From: Quillaja saponaria
Lineage: Eukaryota > Streptophyta > Magnoliopsida > Fabales > Quillajaceae
NCBI GenBank assembly: GCA_029379385.1
Contig: CM055608.1
Coordinates: 30,006,350-30,070,349 of the forward strand
Direction of reading: 5' to 3'
Length of the DNA stretch: 64,000 bases
Under the pieces are notes generated by a model, which saw only the letters and a list, made by a program, of their open reading frames with translations, did not search any database and was not told the origin of the DNA. A program made the translations under genes and the position numbers. This document shows, one piece after another, positions 46,341 through 60,481 of this stretch (position 1 is its first letter; each line of letters starts with the position of its first letter).

Positions 46341-47602
46341 TCTGATGCATTATTTAAATACGTAAAAAAATATCTAATCTAAATCAAATACATTAGCTCA
46401 ACCCATTATTATTTTGTTATATAAGAAATGCAGGCCTACATAATTTTTATTTTTTCAAACAAAATGAATTGATTATATGTATCTACATGTATTCATTATT
46501 TTAAAACTTTTCCGTTAATTAATTTTTCAAAAGTTGTGTACGTATTTAGTTAATTTTTGAAAAATTAACTAATAAATAATAGAGAATGTACAATAAAATT
46601 AAATATATATATATAGATAAAACACAGTTAATACAAAATGGACTATATCAAAAACAATGTAAAAGGACTTAAATGAAAAAAAAAAAAAGCCTACAAAGAA
46701 TTACTTATTGATATTTTAAAAATGTAATAGGACTTTATCTTCATTTTAAGAATAAATATAGGACTTATTGTCAGTTTTCAAATATCTTAAAGGGTTTGTT
46801 ACAAAAAATGTCGTTTACTATATGACCTGCCGAACAGCGCACAAGCCAATCCCGTTGCTAAATTCTGACATCAAATTAAATCTGGCTTCCCAATCCATAC
46901 CCGCCCCCGACCGAACCTTCGGAGTTCGGACAAAACCACTATCGGATAAGGCCGTACAGAAGGCGTCCCAGCTGCCCAAATGCGCAGTTCAGATTCATGA
47001 GTAACCCTATTTACCTCTGCAACCATCTTTCATCTTCCACCTTCCTCTTGATGTTCACTTAGCGAGTTGTAATTGAAATGGCTCAAAACCCGACTTGAAT
47101 TCTTGATCGACTATGTTTGTTCATCTCTCTATCAATTAACTTCCCAACTTTTTATATTGTCATAGGTTGTCTCCTATATTTAAAGAGAGATCTATTGGGG
47201 GGAAGGGAGAAAGTAAAATGGCAACTTTCGATCAGTTTGGCGGTTTAGTCAGCTGAAATGTGGTGGGCACTTTTTCAGGTGTTAAATTTGTTGCTGCACT
47301 TTTTTCGGTTTTGTTGAATTTAGGTTGTTTAGATCTAAAGTCGGCTTATTTGTTGAACTGTATTGTGTATTCACCTCTTTGGAGACTAATTTCTCTTCTT
47401 GATTTTCATATTTTATGGGATTAGTCAGTATGTCATTTCATAACGAATTAATAAGCTATTGAATTTTCTGGGTCTTGTTTATTAGGGGTTTGGTCGGTTA
47501 TCGTTTGTAAGAATGGGGTTTTGGAATTGTGGGATTTGGAGCAGTCGTGAATATTTATTGCTTTGATTGAGTTTCAAAGAGGTAAGGACTAGAAAGGTAC
47601 CA
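46341..47602. other. Divergent promoter region between the NHX relic and the TUBBY-like gene
   Basis: AT-rich to about 46800, then a more GC-rich segment (46820-47000). That segment carries a 78-codon ORF without recognisable features. 47200-47600 probably contains 5' UTR of the TUBBY-like gene. No separate gene called. Confidence 0.35.
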
Positions 47603-50600
47603 ATGTCGTTTAGGAGTATCCTACAGGATATGAAGGATGAGTTTGGGAGTATTTCTAGGAAAGGATTTGATGTAAGGTTGGGTTATGGAATGAGATCAAG
47701 GTCACACCGTGTTGTTCAGGATAGCTTAGCGCCACTTGATGGTTTGAAGCAGAGTTGTTGGGCTAACATGCCCCCAGAGCTTTTGAGGGATGTTCTTATG
47801 AGAATAGAGGCCTCTGAAGATACATGGCCTCCCCGGAAACACGTGGTTGCCTGTGCTGGTGTTTGCCGCAGTTGGAGAGATATCACAAAAGAAATTGTGA
47901 AATCCCCAGAAGTATCTGGCAAGTTGACATTCCCAATCTCTCTGAAGCAGGTCTGAACTCTGAAGCTGTTCTTCATTATGTATATAACTTCATTTCTTTT
48001 GTCGTCTGCAATACACCTTTATGGTCTGTATATTATTCTTCTCTTGTTGTTAGTTATCGCTCTGAATTGATATTTTTATTTTGATAATTGCAAGTCATAT
48101 CTAGAGTTGCATAGCTTTTCAGTCTTCTTTGTTGCATCATACATTGAAATATAAATTAATCCCCCTCCTTGGGGATTGAAATGAAAGAAAAAGAATTAGA
48201 AAAGGGATACATTTGGATGAGTTTTATCATAATAATAATTTGCATAGTTGTTATTAAATTAGTAAATATATCAAGGTTTGTTTTGTCCATCAGGATTTTC
48301 AATAATTCTTTGTAGAAGTATCATGTTAAATTACGTTATTTATTGAGCTCATCAAGCTTAACACTTTTTTTAAAACTTTAAGTTATTGCAAACCATGTTA
48401 TCATTTCTTTATATGTAATATATTTCCTTTATTTCTTCATATACCTCAATACCATGGATATCATAATGTGCGAAAAAAGTTGGTACGAAAAACGCACGGG
48501 TACAGGCTACAATTTTGACCGTATTGAATACTGATTAAATTAAAGTTGCATGGGTAAAATTAAGTTCAAAGATTTTGCTTTGATATATTCTTCTAACACC
48601 TAATTATACGCAAGTAGGGGGGCAAAAAAGAAAATATAAAAGGAAGACAAAAAATGACATGGATAGAATTGATAAGGAAAGATATTGTTTTAAAAGATTT
48701 GGTAGATAAAGTGGCCATGTATAGAACTTTTTTTTTATATTGCGGAGGGGGAAGGGGGGAATAAACCTCCAAGTGGCTTCCATGAGAGTCGACCCTTGGA
48801 CCTCTTGGAAAGCGGGGAAGGCTAGGTGTCGCTGGATCAGAAGGGTCCTGGCTGCCATGTATAGAACTCTGCGAAGAGAATCCATGTGGCAGATGCTAAT
48901 GATATTTTGGCGATGCATGCTGGTGATCCTCTATTAAATTGGAAGAAAGGCTTGTTCTTTTATTGTTTAGGAAATATGTGAATTTAGAAGGTCATTACTT
49001 GCACAGAAAAGGCATGCAAGTTATGGATAATATTTTCATGACCGTGTGATCTTTTACCATATTTGTGCTATAGAATGATGTTGTCTGCATTGATATCGAA
49101 GATGAATTCCTTAGGGATGCTTGTCCTCCCATCATTTTCTCACACATAAAGATATGGTGCCAGAAAACATGTAGTCATATCATCTTATAGACAGACATTT
49201 TTTTTTTTCTAACCATGCAGTAAGTTTATCTTTTGTGCAATAAATCCAATAAGGTTTACAACTCTATTGAGTGTAGATTCTGTATCCTTCCTTTCATTTT
49301 TCTGTTAAGATCTACTTCAAAATGTTATCATGACTTGGTGCATGAGAATGAGACTACTTGAAAAGTGATGTTTACTTCTTTGTCGTTACTCGGTGGACCT
49401 AAAAACAGAAAATTGTTGGCACGTGTACTTTTTAGTACTCCCTCCAACCTACATACAATTTTTCATTTGACCATTATCACGGATTAAGGAGACTCATGCA
49501 ATGCTATATTTGCATCTGTCATCGAGACTTACTTCTCTCCCTCTTTGTTGTTATCTCCAGAATTTGTATTAGATAGGGGATCTACAAGAAAGATAAAACA
49601 ATTAATGCTTTGACTTTCTGATATAGAGCTTGTAATTTTGGGGGGAAACTGAAATAGAAGCGAGACATTAATTTATGGGATAGATGTAGCATTATGATTC
49701 TTGAAGGCTTTGGTTGCAGGTGCTGCATAACATGCTGTGGTTTTTGATGATCTTTTCTTATTTTGAAAATATTGTCTATATTAATAATTGAAGTTCCTAA
49801 TTTATTGTGACGAAGGTAATGATATTCCCCTTCTCATCCAGCTAGTATTTACTGTTCTTGGTTATCATTATGCAGCCTGGTCCAAGGAACTCCCTTCTTC
49901 AGTGCTACATCAGACGGAATTGCAGTAACCAAACATATTATCTGTTCCTAGGCTTGAACCAAGGTAAGCTATTAAACTTTTGCATCTGCCATCACTTTAT
50001 GTGTCAGAACTTGGAGTAGTGAAAAATAATGTTTCCTCTTGCTATTAAAATATTCATGTATTTGTTGTCGTTTGATGTACTGATAAAATTGAACAATTTA
50101 TCTTGGCAGCTTCAACTGATGACGGAAAATTTCTTCTTGCTGCGCGCAAGTGTCGACGACCTACTCACACTGACTATATCATTTCTCTCAATTGTGATGT
50201 TGTCTCAAGAGGTAGTAATACCTATATGGGAAAATTGAGGTATGTTTAGCTTGTGACTATTAAGACTCATTTCGTTGTCTTATAGACCTAAATTTGCCAT
50301 CTTGTTTCCTTTGTGGATAGATCAAACTTTCTGGGTACCAAATTCACCATTTATGATGCACAACCTCCAATAAGTGGAGTGAAAGTCACCAAGTCTCGCT
50401 CCACTAGGCTACTTAACTTGAAGCAAGTCTCCCCAAGAGTCCCTGTTGGCAACTATCCCATTGCTCATGTGTCATATGATTTGAATGTCTTGGGTTCCAG
50501 GTATAAGAAATATATCTGAAGGATTCTCCCTTACAGAAAAGAAAACTATGTGGACAATGAATCTCGAAATTACAATATTTGGAGCCTGTCTCCCTCCCGC

Positions 50601-51181
50601 TCCCCCTTCTTCTCTTTCTTTCTTGAGTTGGGGATCGGGTGAGCTTAACTACTCAGTTAATGCAGTTTTTTCTTACTTATGCCGAAGTTGATATTTTGAA
50701 AATTAACAGGGGTCCTAGGATAATGCAGTGTGTTATGGATACCATCCCTGCCTCTGCTGTTGAGCCAGGAGGTGTGACGCCGACGCGGACTCAATTCCTA
50801 CATAGCAATCTGGATACTTCTCCATCAATCCCATTCTTTAGATCAAAATCAACCCGCATGGAGACTTTTCAATCTGGTCAATTGTCTGCCCAAAATGAGG
50901 AAATGCTGGTGTTACGGAACAAGTCCCCTAGGTGGCATGAACAACTTCAGTGCTGGTGTCTGAACTTTAATGGACGGGTGACTGTAGCTTCAGTTAAGAA
51001 CTTTCAGCTGGTTGCTTCTTTGAAAAATGGAGTTTCTGGGCAGGCTCAGGAAAATGTTATTCTGCAGTTTGGAAAAGTGGGGAAGGATGTGTTCACCATG
51101 GATTACCAGTATCCTATCTCAGTTTTTGAGGCATTTGCAATATGCCTTAGCAGCTTTGATACCAAGATTGCTCGTGAATGA
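47603..51181 (+). CDS. TUBBY-like F-box protein (TLP), 405 aa, five exons
   Basis: Exons 47603-47950, 49876-49963, 50110-50239, 50321-50500 and 50710-51181; all junctions are GT-AG and in phase, 1218 nt in total. The F-box spans residues about 53-100 ([35 protein letters not shown]). The tubby domain spans about 117-405: [112 protein letters not shown], and the C-terminal [16 protein letters not shown]. The Lys/Arg pair of [11 protein letters not shown] corresponds to the phosphoinositide-binding site that tethers TLPs to the plasma membrane. The start MSFRSI is the family's usual one; an upstream in-frame extension to 47567 is less likely. Intact and complete. Confidence 0.95.
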
Positions 51182-52781
51182 CTGACATGCAGGTACTATT
51201 CTTGCTAATGGACTAATTCTATTGATAGTTTGTTTTCTTTTGTTAGACTTGGGCGCCAATATGGCCTCTGGGTTGTGGGTCAAGCATTGTGTTTCAAACA
51301 ATAAAAGGATTTGGCGAATACATTTGTTCAGCTTGTTCAAATATCAATAGAAAGCCATGTGATAGTGTAACGAAAGCCAGGATAGTATCCTTGCTTCGTA
51401 CAATCTGTAGCTGCATAATCTTGGTCCTCCTCCTACACACAGAAGATCTCTGAATAGAGTTTAGGAGTTCCTTCTTGCAGTTAAAGAGTTGCAACTTTTA
51501 CCATGCAGGTACGTTACCTGATGCAACAGAAGTTGTTTGGAGATGCAAGATGGGACAATGGCAACAAATTTTGCAATCTCCTGGTAGCCCATTTAAACTT
51601 CTCTTGTAAGCATTGGGATTTTTCCTATGTATATAAAAGGTCGTTCATTGTGTGAGTGGAACTTGTCTATTTGGGTTTTCCTGAGTTCTGATCAAAATGG
51701 ATTCTATCATGGATTCAAATGTGTATCTAGTCAAGCACCTTAGTCGAGTGACGAGTTTGTGAGATTGCAATTGCTTCATTTTGGACATCTTTTGCTTGTT
51801 TCGGTGATGTTTTTGCTTCCTTGGTTATAAATTTGAGTTTGGAAATGCCACTGTGCATGCTTCAGCCATGACCCAACCCCCTCTCTTCCTTTCAGAAAAA
51901 TAGAAGTTTGGATGAAAGTCTAATTCACAGCGCATTCCATCCAGAATCTAGTTTCCTAGGACTCCGTATGTGAACCTTCGAATGGCCAAGGGAGTAAAAA
52001 GGAAATAGAAATTTTCTGCAAATATTAGTGTTTCACTTGAAGTCTTTTTAAATTTTTTATCTTGAGATGGTACTTTTTAAAAAGGAAAAAGAAAAGAAGT
52101 GATCCTTTGTTTTCTAAAAGAAAAAAGACAAATGGATTACGATGAAGTTACTAGTATTCAATTGAAAGAGTTAAAATACTTTTCTAAATGTGAACACTAA
52201 GGAACATCTTTGAAGTGAGACTATTTCTTGCTAGAAATATTTTTTACTTAATTTCTGTTTTCCCAATTTGATCGTGAAAATATATGTCAATCTTTTCATT
52301 TTCTTTTTGCATTTTATTGTACCTTACAGGGACTGAAGTCCTAAAAATAGTGTGAAGAGAACTATTTGAGAAGGAGTGCCCTTGACATAATGTTTACCAA
52401 TAGAAAATAGGTAAAATTATACCCAGAGTGGTGATCTCCATGACCTTTGCATGGTTGCCAACTCCAGTATGTGTATTCATGACCAGGCAATGATATTATT
52501 CCATATGAATAATTGGATATCATTATCATGAATCAAGATGCTCCTTTAATTACAAATGGAATGTGTTGAATCAAATTACTCTCCCACAAATTAAAAGATC
52601 ATGGTTCTGAAATCATTATTTATTGCCTTATTACATATACAAAGGTGATCTCAGATTTCAATTATTTGACAGAAAATGAAACATTAATAAAAACCAACTA
52701 ATGGACTGAAGAACTAAGATACATTAAGTATATCAATCAAACTCTAGATAACAGTGTAGCATCTTCAGACAAATAAGGGGA
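51182..52781. other. 3' flank of the TUBBY-like gene, intergenic
   Basis: No coding sequence recognised. A second CAG/GTACG near 51508 may mark 3' UTR splicing of the TUBBY-like transcript. Confidence 0.3.
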
Positions 52782-53252
52782 TCAGTAGGGGTGGGGGCCG
52801 CCGGGAGGACCAGATGGGCCACGAGGTCCCCCAGGGCCAGGACCCCAGCCAGGTCCACTGCCACTGCCACCAGGTCCACCCCAGCCTGGTCCACCGCCAC
52901 CACCACCTGGTCCACCGCCACCAGGTCCACCCCAGCCAGGTCCACCGCCACCAAGTCCACCCCAGCCTAGTCCACCGCCACCAGGACCGCCACCAGGTCC
53001 ACCCCAGCCTAGTCCACCGCCACCAGGACCGCTACCAGGTCCACCGCCACCACCACCACCACCACCACCACCACCAGGACCTCTACCAGGTCCCCCATGG
53101 CCAGGACCCCAGCCAAGTCCACCGCCACCACCACCAGGACCGCCACCAGGTCCACCGCCACCACGTCCACTTTCACCGCCACCACGTCCACCTCCACCAG
53201 GTCCACCGCCACCACGTCCACCTCCTCCCCCACCAGGTCCACCAGGTTCCAT
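52782..53252 (-). CDS. Glycine-rich protein, 156 aa
   Basis: The ATG at 53252 begins MEPGGPGGGGGG; the protein is almost entirely Gly with Pro, Trp and some Arg. Repeats are GGPGGGG and LGWGGPGG/PGWGGPGG, and the C terminus is GPSGPPGGPHPY. No signal peptide, RNA-recognition or zinc-knuckle motif is visible, so it fits no functional GRP class well. A GTAAGC donor on the minus strand at about 53360 and a GTGCAG acceptor at about 53263 suggest a 5' UTR intron. The opposite strand is also open over 146 codons (His/Val-rich) because the array is built of CCA/CCG/GGT-type triplets; the glycine reading is the plausible one. Confidence 0.55.
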   Translation of the reverse strand: MEPGGPGGGGGGRGGGGPGGGGRGGGESGRGGGGPGGGPGGGGGGLGWGPGHGGPGRGPGGGGGGGGGGGGPGSGPGGGGLGWGGPGGGPGGGGLGWGGLGGGGPGWGGPGGGGPGGGGGGPGWGGPGGSGSGPGWGPGPGGPRGPSGPPGGPHPY

Positions 53253-56200
53253 GACCAATTCTCTGCACTACACTACTTGAGCAGCCACCACCAACCCGAG
53301 AGAAGCAAAGAACAATAACTCCAGGATCTTTAGGTGAATCAAAATTGAAATAAAAGCTTACCTCGCTTAAGTGACATGGGAATGAAGCTATGAAACTAGT
53401 TCTTTCATGCTTATATAGGGAGCTGTTAAAACAGGCATTTTTCATAATCTCGAAGGAAAATGTTTGATGCTATAAAAAAGAATATCAACAGCTAACAAGA
53501 GAACTAACAGTCAAAACCATGCAAATAATCTGTGTCAAACCTACCAGTCAATTAAAAATCAGCACGAAGGTTCCACCAATTGGAACTCGAGGGGTAACCA
53601 CTAAGCTACAAAGGAAACTGTTTCTTTTGTAACTGTTGGAAAATCAATATACAAGATCATATAATGCAATTCAGTTTATTAACCATAATAAATAACAATA
53701 AAACAGACAGAAATTACATCCATTCAGATCTCCTGCAATTTCTCAAGAGCCCCATTCAAATTCAAGCGAAGCAGTCACAACTAGTGTTAGCATATGTATA
53801 CTTAAATTGTATAAACTTTCTGATACAAACTTTTAAACCTTTAGGCTTTGACAGACCAGAACATTAAAACTGATAATCATCCATGTAACGGGTATGGAAT
53901 CTCTCTCATAGAATAGTTTAACAAAAAATCCATTCCATTTCTACCGCATTCTCTCATAGAATAGTTTAACAGAACATCCCTTCCATTTCTACCGCATACC
54001 TTAGAATTCACCTGAAAACAAGAAAGAGATCAATAGTTGATACTTATACAACAAAGTTAACAAAGTCAAGTTAGCAGTAATATATCTCTATAGGTATTAT
54101 ACGGAAATGAAAACACAAGTTGAAGTTATCAACAGACATATGGTTAAATATAACGACACGAGGAGATGAGAATCCTAATTGAAAAACTAACTACTTCCTT
54201 GGCGGTGGACCGAGGGAGGCCAATTGTGATCAAGTGACTTGTAGGGGATCTACCAGTCCTAAGGCTATGTACGTATGTATATGTATACAAATGGGAGAAC
54301 CAAAAGGTTTTCTGGCCCTCACAGAGTTTTGATGATGACAGACAAATGGAATAATTGCTCAGTGGTGCTGATTGAATTTAAGCATGGCTAATTGCCTTAT
54401 CATACTATAATCATTTAGAATATAAACTTGCTACTATAGCCCATACCTAGAAATTAGTTTTTAAGGTTAGATGAAACTAGCACAAACTTTTCATGATTAA
54501 TTTAAACTTCAAATTGTAGTGCTTTTTGAAAATAATCCAGTATAAACTTCACAACTTTAGTGACATTTTGCATTTATTTTAGTACCCAGTTCAGATTTAG
54601 CAATGTTTACTATAACAATGTTCTCCTTGAACATTTAAGATTGAGTTTGATTTTTATGACACCCTGTTTGCTAACTCTCTTGCTGATAACAAACTTGATG
54701 ATTATGGTAACAATAAGAAGAAGGAGAACAATGCAAGTGGAGCTTACAGCATTTCAGGAGAATTGAAGACTAAACCTGCAAAACCAGCTACAAAGGAAAA
54801 ATATTTTCACCCTGAATTGTTTTCAGCAACAAAAAAGAAAATTTGAATAATGTAAATACGAAAGTGCATCAACTAAGCCTCATATTAGCATTTTAGCACA
54901 TTATTCATCGCAACAAACAACCCATGTAGGACATGGTGCGCAACATGTTGCAGCTCATGCCCAAAATAATGTCATCATGGGCTATGGAAATTGATTAATC
55001 TAAATCAAATCTATTAATTCTGCTTGCCCTATAGAACAAAAAGGATTGTGGGATACTGAAACGATTAATTTTTTCACAGGAATACGAAAAAGAAAACCTC
55101 AGTTGTCATGTAATGAACCCAGAAGATTCCCAGCTACCAAACATGATTATTGAGTTTTGAACTTACATATGCAGTGATTTCCTAGAATAAAAGATTGCGA
55201 AGACCCGTTAGAGTTTGGTTCGCAGCGTCCAATTTTTGGACGACAACCTGGACCGAAGTACACGAAACGGAAGTGAAGTATACGACGTCGTAATGATATG
55301 AAAAAGGTTAGATCCATTTTCAAAATATTGCTGGGTTAGCCCAAACATTGAATTAGCCCAATAAAAGTCGAATAAAGGCAAGATGGGACGATAATGGGCC
55401 TGTACATTTACAATATTGGAAAATCAATATCAGTCTCTTGTGCTTGTACGTAGTTTTGGCATTCACATAGAGAAATCAATGTTAAGAATAGGTCCCCCAC
55501 AGACAAAGCTCTGGGATGTGGTCCTGTTGGATAGATCGAGTAGTCCTCTTTTGATTGTGGTCCATCAGTGGCCAAGAGTAGCTAAATGGATGAATCACAG
55601 CCACCCGATCCACCGGAGGGTTATTATGGTAGCCCTACAAAGAAACCTCAACGTAACAGGACCATGCATGATAGAAACTGCAAAAAAGAAAAACAGTACT
55701 AGAGGTGAAAACGATAATCCAACTTCATTTTCTCAGCCTTTGGTCCCAACAAATGAGTCACCCATTAACTACTATGTGCAAGAGATTCAATAGCTTTTTT
55801 CGGATATTACCATCTTATTTGTATTTCATTGAACCATATACATTTTTGAACACATCAGTTGGGGAATATAATTCGGATTTCGACGATGTTCAGATATTTT
55901 ACAATGGAAATTTCACAAGTGGGTGTATACTTTTTCTTTTTGTATTATTATGATGATGGGTTTTTGTATGACTATGTATATGTATGTGCATAGAAAGCAA
56001 GGTTAAATGGTCAAATATAATGGTGGAGGGTAGCTAGGCAAAGCATGTATGCGTTCAAATATAATGGTGGAGGGTAGCTAGGCAAAGCATGTATGCGTGC
56101 TCTGCATTCTAAATGTCAAACTAGGGAGATACTCGTGCCAAAGGCCCGGGATGCTAACTGATGAATGTTTCAATTCTCTTAATCCAGAAATGTTAACTGT

Positions 56201-59200
56201 CAATAGATTTTAAATCACTAAGTATACACCACATAATTAAAATCATTCATAAACAAACTTGCTAATGGATCTTATTGATGTGTTGTCCAAAAAAAAAAAT
56301 CACAAGCTGGCATTTGAGCCAATTCTCTACTCAGAATTTCATTGCTAACACCACATTATATGAATTCTTCTTTGTATTGGAAAACTGACAGCGGATTGTA
56401 GTTGGGGAGCTGTAAAGTTACAAACTCATGCCGGTGTATAATCGGAGTCCTCAGAATAAATTATGCCCTCTCATAATGATTTGATTTACTGTAATAAATT
56501 TCAGCATCTGGATTGTTATGTTATAATTCACTTCTCCTGTTCAAGTTCTGTTGTATATCATTCGAGTTCTTTTTAGCATTAAATCACTCCATAAACCAAT
56601 CTTGCAAAAATTTAAAAGCTTATGCCAAACTTTAGATATGAACAAAACGAAAGTTTGTATTTATTGGTTTGTAGGAAAGCTTAGGCCATGTTCAACATAC
56701 TATAGAATAAGAAATGATTCATATACCAATGTAATTTCACATGAAAATGTTTCTATAAAAATCTTAGCTTATTTTAAGCAACTGTAATTTATTATCATAT
56801 TTTTTATGTTTCAAGGCTTAAATGTATATGGTTGTATGACATAATCTCACCCAACTTTAAATATCATTTAGTTTTATCATGTTAGGGTTCTTTTATTTGA
56901 GATTTCTCATGAATAAAAAGAACTGAAATTGAAACCAGATTTCTCATGTATAAAAATAATTGAAATTGAAGCCAGCTTGAAATAGAAGTGAAAAAGAATT
57001 GCCAAAAACACAGTTCTACTAAAAGTTGAAAATACCAAAAAGAAAATAACCTCAGTGAGGGATATTAAATTGAGATTGAATACAAATAGATTAAGACAAA
57101 TAAAAAAAAGTAATATAAATTTCTCAAACAAAATCTCTTACATGCATCTATGGTTCAAAGAACTTCTTCTTTATCATCAAAGGAATCAACTTTTACTAAA
57201 ATACACCATGCAGTTGGATACAAATACAAATCAAGGGGTTTTGTGCATGATTTTTCTACAATTTAGACAGTAGAATCTCCATAATCACAACTTCTGTCAA
57301 TAGATTGGACCAGATGGATTCTTCATATGACAGTATTATACATGAAGTTTGTAGAGAAAATATGGTGTTTAAAGATCAATCACCTTAGATTTCATGGTAT
57401 AAAGAACATCATTCGAGATAGGGTGTGAGTAAAATTGTTAGGAACACTCTTTACCAATAATGAACCAAATCCGTGCCATACCTACATGAATTTTGTTTAT
57501 AGAGTAATTCAGACAACAAAAAATTGGCCAATAAGAAGAAAAATGGAACTACATAATAACCATAATTCCAAACTGGACCTATTTTTGTATATCTATCTGC
57601 AAGAATATCAAAAGTTATGAGATCGCCCAATGCAATAAGGAGATGGAAAGACTTAAATAATGTGTCACATTCCAAGCTGTTGGCACCATCAAGTTCAATA
57701 AATGGCATCTTCAAGACGTTCTTTATCATCAATACCAAATGAATATGTAAGCCATATTGACCAGCATTTACCTATCTGGAAACAAAAAAGGAAAAGTAAA
57801 GTAAGCAAACCAAAAAACAAATCACAATTCCTCCCACCTAACTGTATTTTCTCATTTTAGTATTGTCTTAAGTTTGAACTACTTAAACTTCCCACTTAAA
57901 AGACTCTGTCTCTGTACTATCACTGAAACTGATCTTATGATAAATGTTTACATATTTCTAAAAGAGAATAACTTAAGGAAAAAAGAGAACTAAAAATATA
58001 ATATATGCTTCATAAAAAAAATCATAAAGTAAAAGCCATTGAAGGTAAAAAAAAAAAAAAAAAGAGGTGGAAGTAATATAACATAATTAAAAACGGAGAA
58101 AGACAGCACAAGTCACTCACTATTTTTTTAAAGAGCTCATGAAAACTCAGAACTCTTTGGTGGGTTAAAAAAAATCTTTAAAATCATTGAATTTGCAGTA
58201 GAATGTAATGTTTACCTTAAAAAATTAACTGATAAAGTTTGCACTAGATTGCTTTCTCTACATTTTCTTTCTTAATCACCACTTTTTGTACAAATTTGCA
58301 TAAACACAGAGATTTTGTGCTGAAAGAGAGAAAGTAATTTCGAAAGTAATCTGATTTTAAAAAAAGAAAGAAAGAAAAGCTATAAATGTATACAAAATTA
58401 AGAGAAAAAATAAAAATAATAGTGAAAAGGTAAAGCTCCATCAATAAGTCATCATTAGACATAAAAACAATGACACCATTGGGCAAGATAAAATTTCAAG
58501 AGTCATTTACCAAATCTGTATTGTGATAGCTGAAAACCTCTATTTGTCAACATGGGTATGATTATAAGTGGCTTGGATGAACTTCAAGTTGGATTTGTAA
58601 AGAGATTACTATGAGTGTACTTTATAGGTTTCAACTCTTGTTCTTTTTTCCTTTCTTCAAGTTATGTGTCAAAACTCAAAAGTGTCCTGCAAATATGACA
58701 AAGACAAATTAGTAACTCTGATGCATATAGCTCTAAGTTCTCTTAATACATGATTTGTTTTGTTCAAATGACTCATACAAATTGAATCAAGTGATAATCG
58801 TTCAATTTGAGTTGAGTAATCATTCGCAGTTACTAGGACACTGTCAGTATTGCAAATTTTAAACCATTTAACATATGAACAAATGGGACTCGGAATATGG
58901 CAGATGGAAGAGTAAAGTTCTATAGAATAAAGTCTCACAATCTTTTAGATTAAGATGAGAATAGGCAGGGGAGGAAACGTATACATGCTGAATTAGAAAA
59001 CACCATGAAATGTGTACCACATTGGACAAAGGTGACCAGAAGTTAAATAAAACTTATTAACAAAGAGCATCAGTTATACTTGCTTACTTCGATTATGCAT
59101 TGACATATCAATCGATGGTCCATCCGCATTATTCTTTATATTCCTTTGTCTTGTTGCATATATTGTTTCCTACAGATCTACACGACCATAACTAAGTGCT

Positions 59201-60481
59201 TATATTTATTTTTCTTTTGTCAAGCATTGATGCGTTTAATCCTTGTTTACATAGATCAAGTAATGAAATGAAAATATTATTGATAGACAGCAAAAATATG
59301 TCATCATTGGCTTACAAAAACATATGAAGCAAATTAAGAAAAAGATATTAATCTTATGTCACTAATGGCTCTATAACATAGAAATTAACACACAAACCAA
59401 TTTCCTAAAAAAAAAAGCTTGAGGTGGAGAAAAAGGCACAAACCCCAGAAAATATGTTATCAGAATCATATACCACATTATTTACCTAGCAAAATCAACA
59501 CCATGGTGCATAAAGCACACCAATTCATGGCCTTCCTTCCATGCTCCATCTCCAGTTGGAGTGGGAAAGCACTTTCAATGTCCCTTGCTGATTGAAAATG
59601 GTCTTCCACTTCCACTTCCTCTTTCACAGAACATATACAGAACATCCTTAAAATCTTCAATAAAAATTATGACTCCTTATCAGTCAAAATGACCACCAAT
59701 TTGCTTGTTTCATGAATAAATAACCATAATTATGAAGGCAAATTAATTTTGTGAAAAGAAACATACCAGGTCTTTACAAAAACAATAACAAAAATCAGCT
59801 ATGAAATTACAAAATCTAGAAACAATAACAGAAATCAGTTGTGGAAGTAACCCAAAAATATACTCTTTGATCTACACAAAAATAAAGAAAAGCAAGAAAA
59901 TGAATTTTTTATTTCATTTTTGGAAAGAAAATAGGCATCACAAATATGACTATAAAAGAATAGGTGGCAATAAAAGAAAGGAAACCACAAAAAATGTAGA
60001 GTATATCACAACAAATTACAGTTGGAGCCAAAATAGAAACAACCAGAAAAATTGATAGTAACATAATTCATTAAATAGTCCAGACGACAACCATTACCAT
60101 TCTATTCAAGCAAACATCTAGGATGAACAACCAAGTGCAAAACCAATATCGAAATTCATCTTAATCGCTCAACAGTTCAGTTTAACCCAACTGGTTTGAC
60201 ATCTGACACCCCCTCCTCACTTCCACAAACCAATGTAACCTTTCTATTTTGAAAGCTACAATCATCTAATACTCCTAGAAGTTTTGCCTAAGCAAATATA
60301 AAGGTGGAAGAAAGACAAATAAGCAAATCCAAAGCTACTCCTACGTAACCTTTTAATTTTGAACGCAACAATCATCTACTACTCCTACAACCTTTGCTTA
60401 AGCAAATATAAAGGTGGAAGAAAAACAAATAAGCAAATCCAAAACTACTAATAACACAAAAATCAACTCTTAGTCTTTTTT
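53253..60481. other. Long intergenic region without a convincing gene
   Basis: No ORF here shows a recognisable domain or splice-compatible continuation. It contains tandem duplications of 48 bp (53903-53950 and 53951-53998), 44 bp (56011-56054 and 56055-56098) and 110 bp (60235-60344 and 60345-60449). The largest ORF (55416-55793, 125 codons) has no similarity I recognise. Non-coding transcripts or decayed genes cannot be excluded. Confidence 0.4.

Noticed and set aside
46768..47004. 78-codon plus-strand ORF upstream of the TUBBY-like gene
   Set aside because: In the probable promoter or 5' leader; no recognisable sequence, no in-phase splice to the TUBBY-like exons found.
52814..53254. 146-codon plus-strand ORF rich in His, Gln and Val
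   Set aside because: Mirror image of the glycine-rich array on the minus strand; composition is dictated by the repeat.
55416..55793. 125-codon plus-strand ORF
   Set aside because: No recognisable domain, mixed composition and no splice or upstream context; likely random.
57451..57738. 95-codon minus-strand ORF with hydrophobic stretch
   Set aside because: AT-rich low-complexity hydrophobicity, no family resemblance, no supporting signals.
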